Below the pieces are notes generated by a model. The model was given only the letters and a program-made list of their open reading frames with translations. It had not been told where the DNA came from and searched no databases. Shown one piece after another: positions 7,333-14,972 of a stretch of 15,006 bases of DNA. Source of the stretch: Candidatus Latescibacterota bacterium (GTDB taxonomy: Bacteria; Latescibacterota; UBA2968; GCA-2709665). Positions within the stretch are counted from its first letter, which is position 1; the number at the start of each line of letters is the position of its first letter. The position numbers and the translations under genes are program-made. Location of the stretch: positions 1 to 15,006 of the forward strand of contig JAAXHE010000312.1 of the NCBI GenBank assembly GCA_012271065.1. Direction: 5' to 3'.

Positions 7333-7917
7333 ATGAATATTACCGTTACCGAAGCCGCGCAGAAAGAAGTTGTCAACCTGATCGGGAACCAGGAAACGGA
7401 TATCGTTGGCGTTCGCGTCAAGACGGAGGCGGTGTCGCCGCTGCAGGCCAATTACCGGCTCGCATTCGTCGCCCGCGGTCAGGAAGAGGATGACGACGCC
7501 GTCACGGCGTTCGAAGGGTTCAATATCTACATTGACCCGGAGAGCGTTCCCTATGCCGAGGACATTACGCTGGACTTTGTGGACAGCCTGATGGGCAGAG
7601 GATTCAAAATCGAGAATCCCAACAAAGTTCCTCCGCATCTGAAAGGCACGGCCGCCGAGAAGATCCAGAACGTCATCGACGAGAAGATCAATCCCAGCGT
7701 GGCCATGCACGGCGGCCATATCTCGCTGATCGATGTGAAGGACGACAAAGCTTACATCCAGTTCGGAGGCGGATGCCAGGGCTGCGGCATGGTGGACGTG
7801 ACACTCAAACAGGGTGTCGAGGTCCTGATCAAGGAGGCCGTGCCGGAAATCAAAGAGATCCTCGACATTACCGAACACGCGGACGGCGCAAACCCCTACT
7901 ACCAGACCTCGAAGTAA
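7333..7917 (+). CDS. nfuA: Fe-S cluster carrier protein NfuA
   Basis: NfuA receives [4Fe-4S] clusters from the scaffold and passes them to apo-proteins, particularly under oxidative stress. The 194-residue product has the two-domain NfuA layout. Residues 1-95 are a degenerate A-type (IscA-like) domain with none of the A-type cysteines; after a linker, residues about 105-185 are a NifU-type domain with FGGGCQGCGMVDVTL, whose Cys148 and Cys151 (CXXC) ligate the cluster at a dimer interface. INPSVAMHGGHISLIDV at about 119-135 and the tail DITEHADGANPYY also match NfuA closely. GAGGGGAAGG at 7318-7327 is a strong ribosome-binding site, 5 nt before the ATG. It starts 40 nt after nuoB, so the two are probably co-transcribed, and a terminator follows at 7927-7979. 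Confidence 0.95.
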   Translation: MNITVTEAAQKEVVNLIGNQETDIVGVRVKTEAVSPLQANYRLAFVARGQEEDDDAVTAFEGFNIYIDPESVPYAEDITLDFVDSLMGRGFKIENPNKVPPHLKGTAAEKIQNVIDEKINPSVAMHGGHISLIDVKDDKAYIQFGGGCQGCGMVDVTLKQGVEVLIKEAVPEIKEILDITEHADGANPYYQTSK

Positions 7918-7926
7918 TATCGGCAG

Positions 7927-7979
7927 AAAACAAGCGGCAGACTTCAATGGGGACCTCCCCGCCGTCTGCCGTTTGTTTT
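7927..7979 (+). terminator. Strong Rho-independent terminator after nfuA
   Basis: A 16-bp stem joins 7927-7942 to 7964-7979, broken only by one pair that becomes G-U in RNA. The left arm starts with an A-run and the right arm ends TTTGTTTT. A smaller GGGG/CCCC stem (7949-7952 with 7957-7960) can form inside the loop. The A/T symmetry means it could act in both directions. It separates the suf/nuoB/nfuA block from the radical SAM gene, whose start lies 12 nt downstream. Confidence 0.85.
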
Positions 7980-7991
7980 GGTATACGACCC

Positions 7992-9419
7992 ATGACGAAC
8001 ACAAGCCAATCGCGTCCGTTCAAAGCCGTACTCGTGTCCACCTACGAACTGGGTCGACAGCCATTCGGTCTGGCCTCGCCGGCTGCGTGGCTGCGGAGGG
8101 CGGACATCGATGTGATCCAGGCCGACGTTTCCATAGTCGACTTCCCGTCTGACGACGTTTGCGACGCCGATCTGGTGGCCTTTTACGTGCCAATGCATAC
8201 CGCGACGCGCCTTGCCGTGCCGCTTGCCTCAAGGGTACGTAAGCTGAATTCCGACGCGCATCTCTGTTTCTACGGTCTCTATGCTTCGGTCAACGAGTCC
8301 TTCCTGAGAAGCCTGGGCGCACAGACCATACTCGGTGGTGAATTCGAAAACGGACTGCTTCAGCTGTGCAATCGCCTGCGGGGGGATTCCAGCGCCCTTG
8401 GAGACCGGGAAGACCCGGTCGTTTCCGTTGCCAGACAGCGTTTTCTTCCGCCCGACCGCGCAGGCCTTCCGGCCCTTTCCCGCTACGCACGGCTGTCCAC
8501 GGGCGACGGGCATCTGAAAACCGTCGGCTATACCGAGGCGAGCCGCGGCTGCAAGCATCTCTGTCGCCACTGTCCGGTTGTGCCCGTATACGGCGGGAGG
8601 TTCCGGATTATACAACCGGAGATCGTGCTGGACGACGTTGCGAGACAGGTTGCCGCGGGTGCGGAACACATCACGTTTGGCGATCCCGACTTCTTCAACG
8701 GCATCGGCCACGCCGTACCGCTTGTCGAAAAACTCCACCACAGATTTCCCGACCTTACCTACGACATCACCGTAAAGATCGAACATCTGCTGAGGAATGG
8801 GCGCTATCTGCCCCTCCTCAGAGACACCGGGTGCGCACTCGTTACGACCGCCGTAGAGTCCCTGGACAACCGCGTTCTCGCGCTGCTGGACAAGGGGCAC
8901 ACGGTCGACGACTTCTTCGAGGTCGTCGAGCTCTTCAAGAGACATCGGCTCGTGATGAATCCGACGTTTATCCCGTTCACGCCCTGGATCACGTTGGAGG
9001 GGTATGCCCGTTTTCTGAACATACTCGCCGAACTGGACCTGATCGAACACGTCTCGCCCGTTCAACTCACCATCCGGCTGCTCATCCCCGGGGAATCAAA
9101 GCTGCTGGAACTTGCCGAGGTCCGCAATCTGGTGGGCCCATTCACGCCGGAAGCCCTCATGTACCCGTGGGCGCATCCCGACGCCCGTCTGGACCGGCTC
9201 CAGAATGAACTGACCCGGCTGGTCGCCCGGCTCCAGAAAAGCGACGCCCCCCGGCGAGAGATCTTCCACAGGATCAGGTCGCATGTGCACGGGATGCTGG
9301 ACCGGCCGGCGCCAAAGGTCGTCATTGATCCGGACCCGACCCGCCGATCGCTTCCCCGCCTCACCGAACCCTGGTACTGCTGAGCGGAGCCCACCGAAGA
9401 GCAGTTCGCTCTTGTCTGA
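7992..9419 (+). CDS. Radical SAM protein with probable C-terminal selenocysteine (CUAEP-tail type)
   Basis: This is a radical SAM enzyme of unknown substrate. Residues 1 to about 140 resemble a B12-binding-type Rossmann domain (AVLVSTYELGRQPFG at the start) but lack a DxHxxG cobalamin motif. The radical SAM barrel follows, with CKHLCRHC supplying the CX3CX2C ligands Cys187, Cys191 and Cys194 for the [4Fe-4S] cluster that cleaves S-adenosylmethionine. The frame meets TGA at 9381-9383, after LTEPWYC. Reading that TGA as selenocysteine continues AEPTEEQFALV to a second TGA at 9417-9419, giving 475 residues with Sec464 beside Cys463. The C-U-A-E-P tail matches a family I recall as CUAEP/CCAEP-tail radical SAM (seleno)proteins, and a SECIS-like hairpin follows the UGA. 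Without recoding the product ends at 9383 (463 residues). The ATG start at 7992 is chosen because the open frame upstream runs through nfuA and the terminator; its ribosome-binding site is weak. Confidence 0.85.
9381..9413 (+). promoter_or_regulatory. Sec UGA codon and candidate bacterial SECIS hairpin
   Basis: The in-frame UGA at 9381-9383 is followed by a perfect 6-bp stem, AAGAGC at 9397-9402 with GCTCTT at 9408-9413, closing a 5-nt loop AGTTC (9403-9407). The loop has a G at its second position and begins about 20 nt after the UGA. These features fit the known bacterial SECIS rules as I recall them: a G within the first two loop bases and a UGA-to-loop distance of roughly 16-37 nt. SelB would bind this hairpin to insert selenocysteine. 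The hairpin is coding sequence for the tail as well. Confidence 0.75.
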
Positions 9420-9487
9420 CCTGAAGGACCTCCAAGAAAAAGACCTTGTCGAATCTGTCCCGGACCCACCAGCCTGTTCGCAGCCAT

Positions 9488-10717
9488 TCATCCCTCAATC
9501 ACGACCTCGAGTAGTCCGTTGGCCTCCCGGAGCGCGGTTTCCACGGCCTCGGGTGTCCTCCCGCGCGCGAATATGAACCCCAGATACCGGTCTCCCTCGG
9601 GCAGCGGCTGAACGGGCTGGCCCCGTGGAACGGTTATCGTGACGTCGACAATTCCCGACACGCGCCGCGCGCCCGCCGCACCCCGGACGCACCGTAGGGT
9701 TCCCGCCCGTGGCACCGGCAGCATCATGACCCCGGCAGCGGCGTTTTCCCTGCGTAGATCGCCCGGAGCATGACCCGTTGCCTGGCGCAGAATCAGTTCT
9801 TCCAGCGACACACCCGCGCCAAACCGCAACACCCGCGAACACAGCCCGCCGATGGACCGCGCGGCCATCTCCACGACATAGATCCCAAACCTGTTCATCC
9901 GAAGTTCCGCGTGGACCGGGCCCACGGTCAATCCGAGCGCGCGCGTTGCTTCCTGCGCAGTGCCTCTAATCCCCGCCTGTACGCATTCAGGAAGCCGGGA
10001 CGGCGTCGTGTAAAGGGTCTCGGCAAAATAGGGCCCGCATAGCGGGTCCGGTTTATCGAACAATGCGAGGGTCTGCAGTTCACCGTCGACAAGCAGTCCC
10101 TCCAGCGCGACCTCCCGGCCGGGAATGTAGTCCTCTACCAGAACACAATCACTTGCCTCGGGCGAGCTGTCTGCGGACTCCGAAATCAACTCGAGAATCC
10201 GATGGAAAGCAGTCACGAATTCCGCTCTTTGATCCGCACGAATCACACCGCGGCTCGCGGAGAGAGAAACGGGCTTCAGTACGCACGGATAGTCGACGGC
10301 CGCCGCGGCGGCGGCAGGTTGGTCCCGAACTGAAAAAAGCCTGAACCCCGGCGAGGGCAGGCCTTTCTCGGCAAGCATCTGGCGCATCAGGTGTTTGTAG
10401 CGGGAGGCCCTGACGGACGGCACCGGATTGTGCGGAAGTCCGAGTGCGCTGCAGGCCATCGCGGCAAGCACGACGGTCTCGTCGTCGACGCCCACCACCG
10501 TCCGGACGGGGTACCGTTTCGAAAAGGCGACGATCTTTTCGACCGAGGCCGCCGGTCTTGCGAAGTCCAGCGCAAGCGTCTTTCCGGGTGTCAGACCCGC
10601 GAGCGCCTGCCGGCGGTCCGATCCCACGACTACGGCGACGTCGAGTGCGGCCGCCGCGGCCATGAAATCTCGGGTTCGGTAGGTTGACGTCGGAATGAGC
10701 AGCAGAAGCCGGTTCAC
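9488..10717 (-). CDS. ATP-grasp domain ligase-like protein
   Basis: This 409-residue protein has an ATP-grasp architecture: an N-terminal Rossmann-like domain (MNRLLLLIPTSTYRTRDF; TVVGVDDETVVLAA at about 73-86), then SRYKHLMRQMLAEKGLPSPGF, typical of the entry to the grasp fold. The ATP-binding VLKPV with Lys148, a flexible SLSASRGV loop at 151-158, VEDYIPGRE at 194-202, and the metal-binding region HAELR (269-273) and VEMAARSIGG (282-291) follow. Family members ligate a carboxylate to an amine or other nucleophile via an acylphosphate; the substrate cannot be read from the sequence. VEMAAR replaces the commoner VEINPR metal motif, with Glu283 kept. The start is GTG, overlapping the preceding gene's TAG by 1 nt, which indicates translational coupling. 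It is convergent with the radical SAM selenoprotein gene, 68 nt away. Confidence 0.9.
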   Translation of the reverse strand: MNRLLLLIPTSTYRTRDFMAAAAALDVAVVVGSDRRQALAGLTPGKTLALDFARPAASVEKIVAFSKRYPVRTVVGVDDETVVLAAMACSALGLPHNPVPSVRASRYKHLMRQMLAEKGLPSPGFRLFSVRDQPAAAAAAVDYPCVLKPVSLSASRGVIRADQRAEFVTAFHRILELISESADSSPEASDCVLVEDYIPGREVALEGLLVDGELQTLALFDKPDPLCGPYFAETLYTTPSRLPECVQAGIRGTAQEATRALGLTVGPVHAELRMNRFGIYVVEMAARSIGGLCSRVLRFGAGVSLEELILRQATGHAPGDLRRENAAAGVMMLPVPRAGTLRCVRGAAGARRVSGIVDVTITVPRGQPVQPLPEGDRYLGFIFARGRTPEAVETALREANGLLEVVIEG

Positions 10718-11118
10718 TACGCGCTCACGTCGTCGTCACCGGAATCCGCGTCGGCTTCCGCCTCGGCTTTTCGCCGGTCTCGCTTCTCCTTAAGGGCTTT
10801 CACTTTCGCCAGAAGGTCGGGCGCCAGGTCCAACAATCCCTTGATGGATCCTTCCTTTTCCTGGACGGGAAGAATCTGGGCCTTTCCGTCTCGAATCACG
10901 ACAAATGCCAGGGGTTCCACGGATGCGCCGCCACCGGTGCCGCTCCCGCCGCCGTCCGACTTGTCCGCACCGCCACCGGCGCCGAACCCGAAAGAAATCC
11001 TGGAGACGGGCACCACAACGGTGCCTCCGATTTCGATCGGCTCCCCCACGACCGTCTCCGCCTTGACGATTTGCCGGAATTCCGTCATCACCGTCCTGAT
11101 GAGATCCTCAACTGACAT
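10717..11118 (-). CDS. GerW family protein (YtfJ-like)
   Basis: The 133-residue product matches the GerW (Spore_YtfJ) family: MSVEDLIRTVMTEF, then ETVVGEPIEIGGTVVVPVSRISFGFGAGGG, a glycine-rich loop (about 48-70), and EPLAFVVIRDGKAQILPV. In Bacillus the family is linked to spores and germination, but members occur widely in bacteria that do not sporulate, where the role is unknown. The C-terminus is charged (Lys, Arg, Glu, Asp) and probably helical then disordered. The frame is open upstream to 11202, but the ATG at 11118 is preferred: AGGAGGGG (complement of 11123-11130) precedes it by 4 nt, and the longer form would overlap the DUF2953 gene. It lies 10 nt after that gene and overlaps the ATP-grasp start. 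Confidence 0.9.
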   Translation of the reverse strand: MSVEDLIRTVMTEFRQIVKAETVVGEPIEIGGTVVVPVSRISFGFGAGGGADKSDGGGSGTGGGASVEPLAFVVIRDGKAQILPVQEKEGSIKGLLDLAPDLLAKVKALKEKRDRRKAEAEADADSGDDDVSA

Positions 11119-11128
11119 AAAACCCCTC

Positions 11129-11818
11129 CTAAACAGCCCCGACAATGCCCTCCTCAGGGTGTTTACGGCTGCGTCGTTCCGAATACCACGCAAGCGCAAC
11201 ACGCCACCCGATATAAGCCGATGCCAGCAACAACCTGTGGGGATAAACCCGGATTTCCACCTGGGCTTCTCCGTCCAGACGCTGTGTATTGAAATCGGGC
11301 GTCACGTTGACGCTTCCCCTGGCGCCCACGAGAGACGAGGCAGCCATGAAATATCCGTAAATCCGGCCGGTCGTGGCCGGATCGGATGCGCCGAACTGCA
11401 TCTTGCATTCTATGCGGCGAAGCCGGAAGCCATTCAGAAGTCGCAACGCGGACCGCCGCAGGGGCAATGACAGCTTCCTCAAACGCCGTCCGGACCGTAC
11501 GAACCGTTCAACCGTTGCCGAAAATCCGTCCGGCACGTCCGCTTCCGCCTTCTTTGTCGCGCGCGGCCCCTGCTGCTTCTTCCGGACCTCCCGCCTTCTC
11601 AACGGTACCGCCAACACGGTCCACCAACCGAGAAGCACGCCTGCACGCCATCCGTCGTCAATGTAGAAGAGCCGGATACCCGCCAGACCGATCCACGGCC
11701 TCAAGCGGACGTCCAGGGTCGGCCCCCGCCCCGCGTCGTTGCGGCCACACACCCACAGCCTCACGGGAAGGAGGACGATCAAGGCGCACAAAAACAGCAG
11801 GAGATAGAGCATCGTCAT
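11129..11818 (-). CDS. DUF2953 membrane protein (YtfI-like)
   Basis: The 229-residue product starts with a single hydrophobic segment (LYLLLFLCALIVLLPVRLWV, residues 4-23), an N-terminal membrane anchor. A basic, Lys/Arg-rich middle (about 73-125) follows, then a C-terminal domain with the motif FGASDPATTGRIYGYF at about 142-157. DP-x-x-TG-x-x-x-G is characteristic of DUF2953 proteins, whose Bacillus example YtfI lies next to ytfJ (gerW). The same pairing is seen here, which supports both calls. The function is unknown. Start: ATG at 11818 with AAGGAG (complement of 11827-11832) 8 nt upstream; an ATG two codons later is the alternative. It leads the minus-strand operon and is divergent from the phosphosugar mutase gene across about 200 nt. 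Confidence 0.85.
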   Translation of the reverse strand: MTMLYLLLFLCALIVLLPVRLWVCGRNDAGRGPTLDVRLRPWIGLAGIRLFYIDDGWRAGVLLGWWTVLAVPLRRREVRKKQQGPRATKKAEADVPDGFSATVERFVRSGRRLRKLSLPLRRSALRLLNGFRLRRIECKMQFGASDPATTGRIYGYFMAASSLVGARGSVNVTPDFNTQRLDGEAQVEIRVYPHRLLLASAYIGWRVALAWYSERRSRKHPEEGIVGAV

Positions 11819-12018
11819 ATGACCAACTCCTTATGCCGCCACCTCTACACCCACGTCAAGTCGAAAATATGCGCAATGGTTTCGGAAAATCAAACTGTTT
11901 TATGTTGATCGCGGCGTCTGATCCGATATATTAAAAAGCGCGGTGCCAGCTGGCGCACGCGAGGCATGCTAGTTGCTGTCCTCGACGGGATTGACACGTA
12001 ATCATCGGGAACCGAGCT
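11819..12018. promoter_or_regulatory. Divergent intergenic region
   Basis: This is about 200 nt between the minus-strand DUF2953 gene and the plus-strand mutase gene, and it must hold at least one promoter in each direction. It is locally AT-richer around 11860-11940. A 10-bp palindrome, GCCAGCTGGC, lies at 11945-11954 and extends imperfectly. TTGACA occurs at 11991-11996, but no good -10 box lies 16-18 nt downstream before the gene starts. I see no small gene here. Confidence 0.35.
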
Positions 12019-13875
12019 TTGAACAAGACGCCGATGGGTTTGTTGGAAAAAATCCGTTTCTGGGTCGCCGCGGGGGAACTGTCCGAAACCGCCGGTGAGC
12101 AAATCGCGCTCTGGCTCACCGACCCCCGTTTCGCCGATTCGATGGACGAAATTACAAGTCTGATCCGTACGGGAGACCTGAACGAACTCGAAGACGCGTT
12201 TCGCGTAAAAATCGAGTTCGGCACCGGTGGCATTCGCGGCTCGATGGGCCCGGGCCCGAACCGCATCAACCTGCGTACCGTCGGCGAAGCCGCACAGGGC
12301 ATTGCCCGGTACATCCTGAAATCCGGCGACGACTCACCCTGCCGCGGCGTGGTAATCGCGCACGACACTCGGAACAATTCACAGGGCTTCGCCAACGAGG
12401 TAGCGGCCGTTCTTGCCGGCAACGGTATCCGCGCCAGTATTTTTGAAAGCTGTCGGTCCTCTCCGGAACTCTCGTTTGCGGTCAGGTCGACCAACGCGGT
12501 GGCCGGCGTGGTGATCAGCGCCAGCCACAACCCGCCGGGCGACAACGGGATCAAGGTATACTGGTCCGACGGAGGCCAGGTCGTACCCCCTCACGACAGA
12601 AGCATCATGGCCGAGGTCAACTCCGTATCCGCGATCGAAAAGCTCGACATCAAGCACGCGGTTGATCAGGGTCTCGTCGGAATCCTGGATCCCGCCGTCG
12701 ATACTCTCTATCATCGCCACCTGGCCGGGCTCACCCTGAGGCCCGAACGCCGGATTCGGGTGGTCTACTCCCCGCTGCACGGCGTGGGATTGACATCGAT
12801 ATTGCCTGCGCTGGAAATCCTCGGCTATAAAGACCTGCGCGTTGTCCCGTCGCAGGCGAAACCGGACGGCGATTTTCCCACGGTTCCGGGTGGCATCGCC
12901 AACCCCGAAGATCCACGTGCGCTGGCCGCAGCCGTCCGGGAAGCCGCCGGGTCCGGCGCCGATATGGTCATCGCCAGCGACCCGGATGCGGACCGGCTCG
13001 GCTGCGCCGTTCCGGATTCAGGATCCGGGTGGAACGCCCCCCTTGAGGATCTTGCCCTCAACGGCAACCAGATCGCGGCTGTTCTGTGCCACTACATCCT
13101 TGAACAAAAAAAATGCCGAGGAGAACTGCCCCACGGCGGTATTGTCGCAAAAACGATCGTCACAACCGACCTGACGTCCCTCATCGCGCGCGCCTTCGGC
13201 GCAACGGTTGTAGACGAACTGCTTGTGGGATTCAAACATATCGGCAGGCTGATCGCCGATCTTCCGCCGGCCGCCGAATTCCTGTTCGGGGCCGAAGAAA
13301 GCCACGGCTATCTGGCGGGAACGTTCACGAGAGACAAGGACGCCGCGGTCGCGGCCGTCCTCCTGTGCGAATGCGCCGCGACCCTCAAAGCCCGTGGCCG
13401 CACATTGAGGGATTACCTGGACGAGATTTATGAGGAATACGGTTATTTTCGTGAAATCCAGCGGTCCGTACTCAGAACCGGAGCACAGGGCAGCCGGGAT
13501 ACCGTTCACATCATGGAATCCCTGCGTTCCCATCCGCCACGACAGATCGGCGGATGCGACATCGTGGAGATCATCGACAGAAGGACCGGGCAGGCGCTGA
13601 ACCCGAGTACGGGATCCATCCGAACGATCGAGGGCCTGAAGGGCGACGTCATCGCCTTCACGTTCACCCCCGCCGGCCATTCCCGGGTAACCGCCCGACC
13701 GTCGGGAACCGAACCCAAAATCAAATACTACGTCTCCGCGGCATCGGTGGACAATCCCCACCTTCGCGGCCACGGTCTGGCGGAGACGAAAAAGGAAATC
13801 GACCGACTGGCGGCGCGAATCCTCGAAGGCATGGTCGGCGAGGCCGAGTCACGCATCAGCGGGGCAAACTCCTGA
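12019..13875 (+). CDS. Phosphoglucomutase/phosphomannomutase family protein
   Basis: This is an alpha-D-phosphohexomutase, moving phosphate between C1 and C6 of glucose or mannose phosphates in the cytoplasm through a phosphoserine intermediate. The 618-residue length and the four signature segments fit the long bacterial PgcA-like branch. They are FGTGGIRG near 68-74; the catalytic loop VISASHNPPGDNGIK at 165-179 with phosphoserine Ser169; metal-binding DPDADRLG at 321-328; sugar-specificity GAEESHGY at 424-431; and phosphate-binding RPSGTEPKIKYY at 560-571. GAEESHG fits phosphoglucomutase-type specificity, but activity on mannose or glucosamine phosphates cannot be excluded. The start is uncertain: TTG at 12019 has GGGA 8 nt upstream and is the only start after the in-frame stop at 11992, while ATG at 12034 lacks a ribosome-binding site. 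Confidence 0.95.
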   Translation: MNKTPMGLLEKIRFWVAAGELSETAGEQIALWLTDPRFADSMDEITSLIRTGDLNELEDAFRVKIEFGTGGIRGSMGPGPNRINLRTVGEAAQGIARYILKSGDDSPCRGVVIAHDTRNNSQGFANEVAAVLAGNGIRASIFESCRSSPELSFAVRSTNAVAGVVISASHNPPGDNGIKVYWSDGGQVVPPHDRSIMAEVNSVSAIEKLDIKHAVDQGLVGILDPAVDTLYHRHLAGLTLRPERRIRVVYSPLHGVGLTSILPALEILGYKDLRVVPSQAKPDGDFPTVPGGIANPEDPRALAAAVREAAGSGADMVIASDPDADRLGCAVPDSGSGWNAPLEDLALNGNQIAAVLCHYILEQKKCRGELPHGGIVAKTIVTTDLTSLIARAFGATVVDELLVGFKHIGRLIADLPPAAEFLFGAEESHGYLAGTFTRDKDAAVAAVLLCECAATLKARGRTLRDYLDEIYEEYGYFREIQRSVLRTGAQGSRDTVHIMESLRSHPPRQIGGCDIVEIIDRRTGQALNPSTGSIRTIEGLKGDVIAFTFTPAGHSRVTARPSGTEPKIKYYVSAASVDNPHLRGHGLAETKKEIDRLAARILEGMVGEAESRISGANS

Positions 13876-13907
13876 AACACGCAGCTTCCGTCCGCCCGGC
13901 GGCGTTT

Positions 13908-14972
13908 CTAGAAGATATCGCTCCACCAGTAAAAAGGGCCTTCGCACTTCGGGAGAGATGCCATCCAGCCCGATACGGATACATCCGTTTCAGCCGCCTT
14001 CTGGCCGTACAACGCGCGCCAGAACGTCCCCTCGTCCTCCGGTGCGCCACCGCGCGGTTCCCCGTGCAACTTTTCCCGTATTGTACGCCAGTTGATCCCC
14101 TTCAACATCATTTCATCGTGGCTGCCCCAAGCTGCGGTGGATCCACAGACCGCCTCGAGCGCACTTGCCAGTCCGTGTCCGGCGGGAAGGCTGCCCTCAA
14201 TGCGCTTCAACCCGTCACTGCGGGCGCGTTCGCAAATCAACTGCGCAAGGTCGACAAACACGCTGTCACCCGATGGCTTGACGCATCCTTCTTTCACCCA
14301 GATCCGGTCTTCGGACGCGTCGAACGTTGTATAGCCGCAAAGTTCCGAGTCCACCATGATGCCCCATCCGGGGAAAACCCCCCGTATTCTGGATGGGCCG
14401 GCACGCCAGTACTGTCTCGGTCTGACCTCGGGGCCCGTCAGGGAACCGGAACATCGCTCGTATATCGCCATCACGGCGTCCAGGTCCCGTTCGACGTCCA
14501 GAGCGCGCGCGTGTGTAGACCGGCGATTGCCGGGCTCAGACTCCAGATCGATTGCAAACGTCGGCAGCGGGATGGGCGTCCAGCCCAGCGCCTGGTAGAA
14601 CGGCGTCCCGATGATCGTGAACAGGAGCCCCACGTCGTAACCGGCGTTCAGCAGGTACGTTTCCGTATCCCGCATCAGTGCGCGCGCGTATCCCCTGCCC
14701 CGATATTCGGGATGGGTCAGCACGCTGCCGATGCCTCCCGCGCGAAGCACGGAACCGCGCACGCGGATCTCACGGTCCCATACCCGCAGATGCGCCACGA
14801 TTCTCCCGTTTAACGTGAGAACCCGGGACTGATCCATCCGATAGCCCGGATCGTCCCGCACGTAGGTCCGGTACCGTTCCAGCGCACCCGCCCCCTCGTC
14901 CGGCCGGAATACCATCCGCTGGAGCTCCAGCGTCTTCTCGATTTCGTCCTCTCGGACGGCTCGAATTTCCAT
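13908..14972 (-). CDS. GNAT family N-acetyltransferase, Eis-like
   Basis: The 354-residue protein has an N-terminal GNAT domain: MEIRAVREDEIEKTLELQ, then the core GGIGSVLTHPEYRGRGYARALM at about 79-100, where RGRGYA is the acetyl-CoA pyrophosphate loop, and the FYQALGW motif at about 125-131. A second, weaker acyltransferase-like half follows, with a GIMVDSELCGYTTF strand and a long C-terminal region ending SLPKCEGPFYWWSDIF. This tandem layout recalls the Eis/enhanced intracellular survival group, whose members acetylate amines, but the substrate here is unknown. Two adjacent ATG codons occur at 14975 and 14972. AGGAG (complement of 14978-14982) is 2 nt from the first and 5 nt from the second, so 14972 is preferred. 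It is convergent with the mutase gene, 32 nt away. Confidence 0.88.
   Translation of the reverse strand: MEIRAVREDEIEKTLELQRMVFRPDEGAGALERYRTYVRDDPGYRMDQSRVLTLNGRIVAHLRVWDREIRVRGSVLRAGGIGSVLTHPEYRGRGYARALMRDTETYLLNAGYDVGLLFTIIGTPFYQALGWTPIPLPTFAIDLESEPGNRRSTHARALDVERDLDAVMAIYERCSGSLTGPEVRPRQYWRAGPSRIRGVFPGWGIMVDSELCGYTTFDASEDRIWVKEGCVKPSGDSVFVDLAQLICERARSDGLKRIEGSLPAGHGLASALEAVCGSTAAWGSHDEMMLKGINWRTIREKLHGEPRGGAPEDEGTFWRALYGQKAAETDVSVSGWMASLPKCEGPFYWWSDIF

Noticed and set aside
7773..7991. Longer N-terminal extension of the radical SAM frame upstream of 7992
   Set aside because: It would overlap nfuA in another frame and cross the terminator hairpin. The recognisable domain begins just after the ATG at 7992.
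9420..9487. Possible terminator between the selenoprotein and ATP-grasp genes
   Set aside because: Only 4-bp pairings (AAGG/CCTT, CAAG/CTTG) can be found and there is no T-tract in either direction.
11119..11202. Longer GerW start
   Set aside because: It overlaps the DUF2953 gene. The ATG at 11118 has an excellent AGGAGGGG site and begins exactly where the family sequence begins.
13876..13907. CCGCC-C-GGCGG inverted repeat between the mutase and GNAT genes
   Set aside because: The single-base loop cannot form a stable RNA hairpin as drawn, and no T-tract follows. A terminator is not supported.
13554..14813. 419-codon plus-strand open frame over the mutase 3' end and the GNAT gene
   Set aside because: Its translation is Arg/Pro-rich and low complexity, typical of an out-of-frame reading. 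Both genes it overlaps are well supported.
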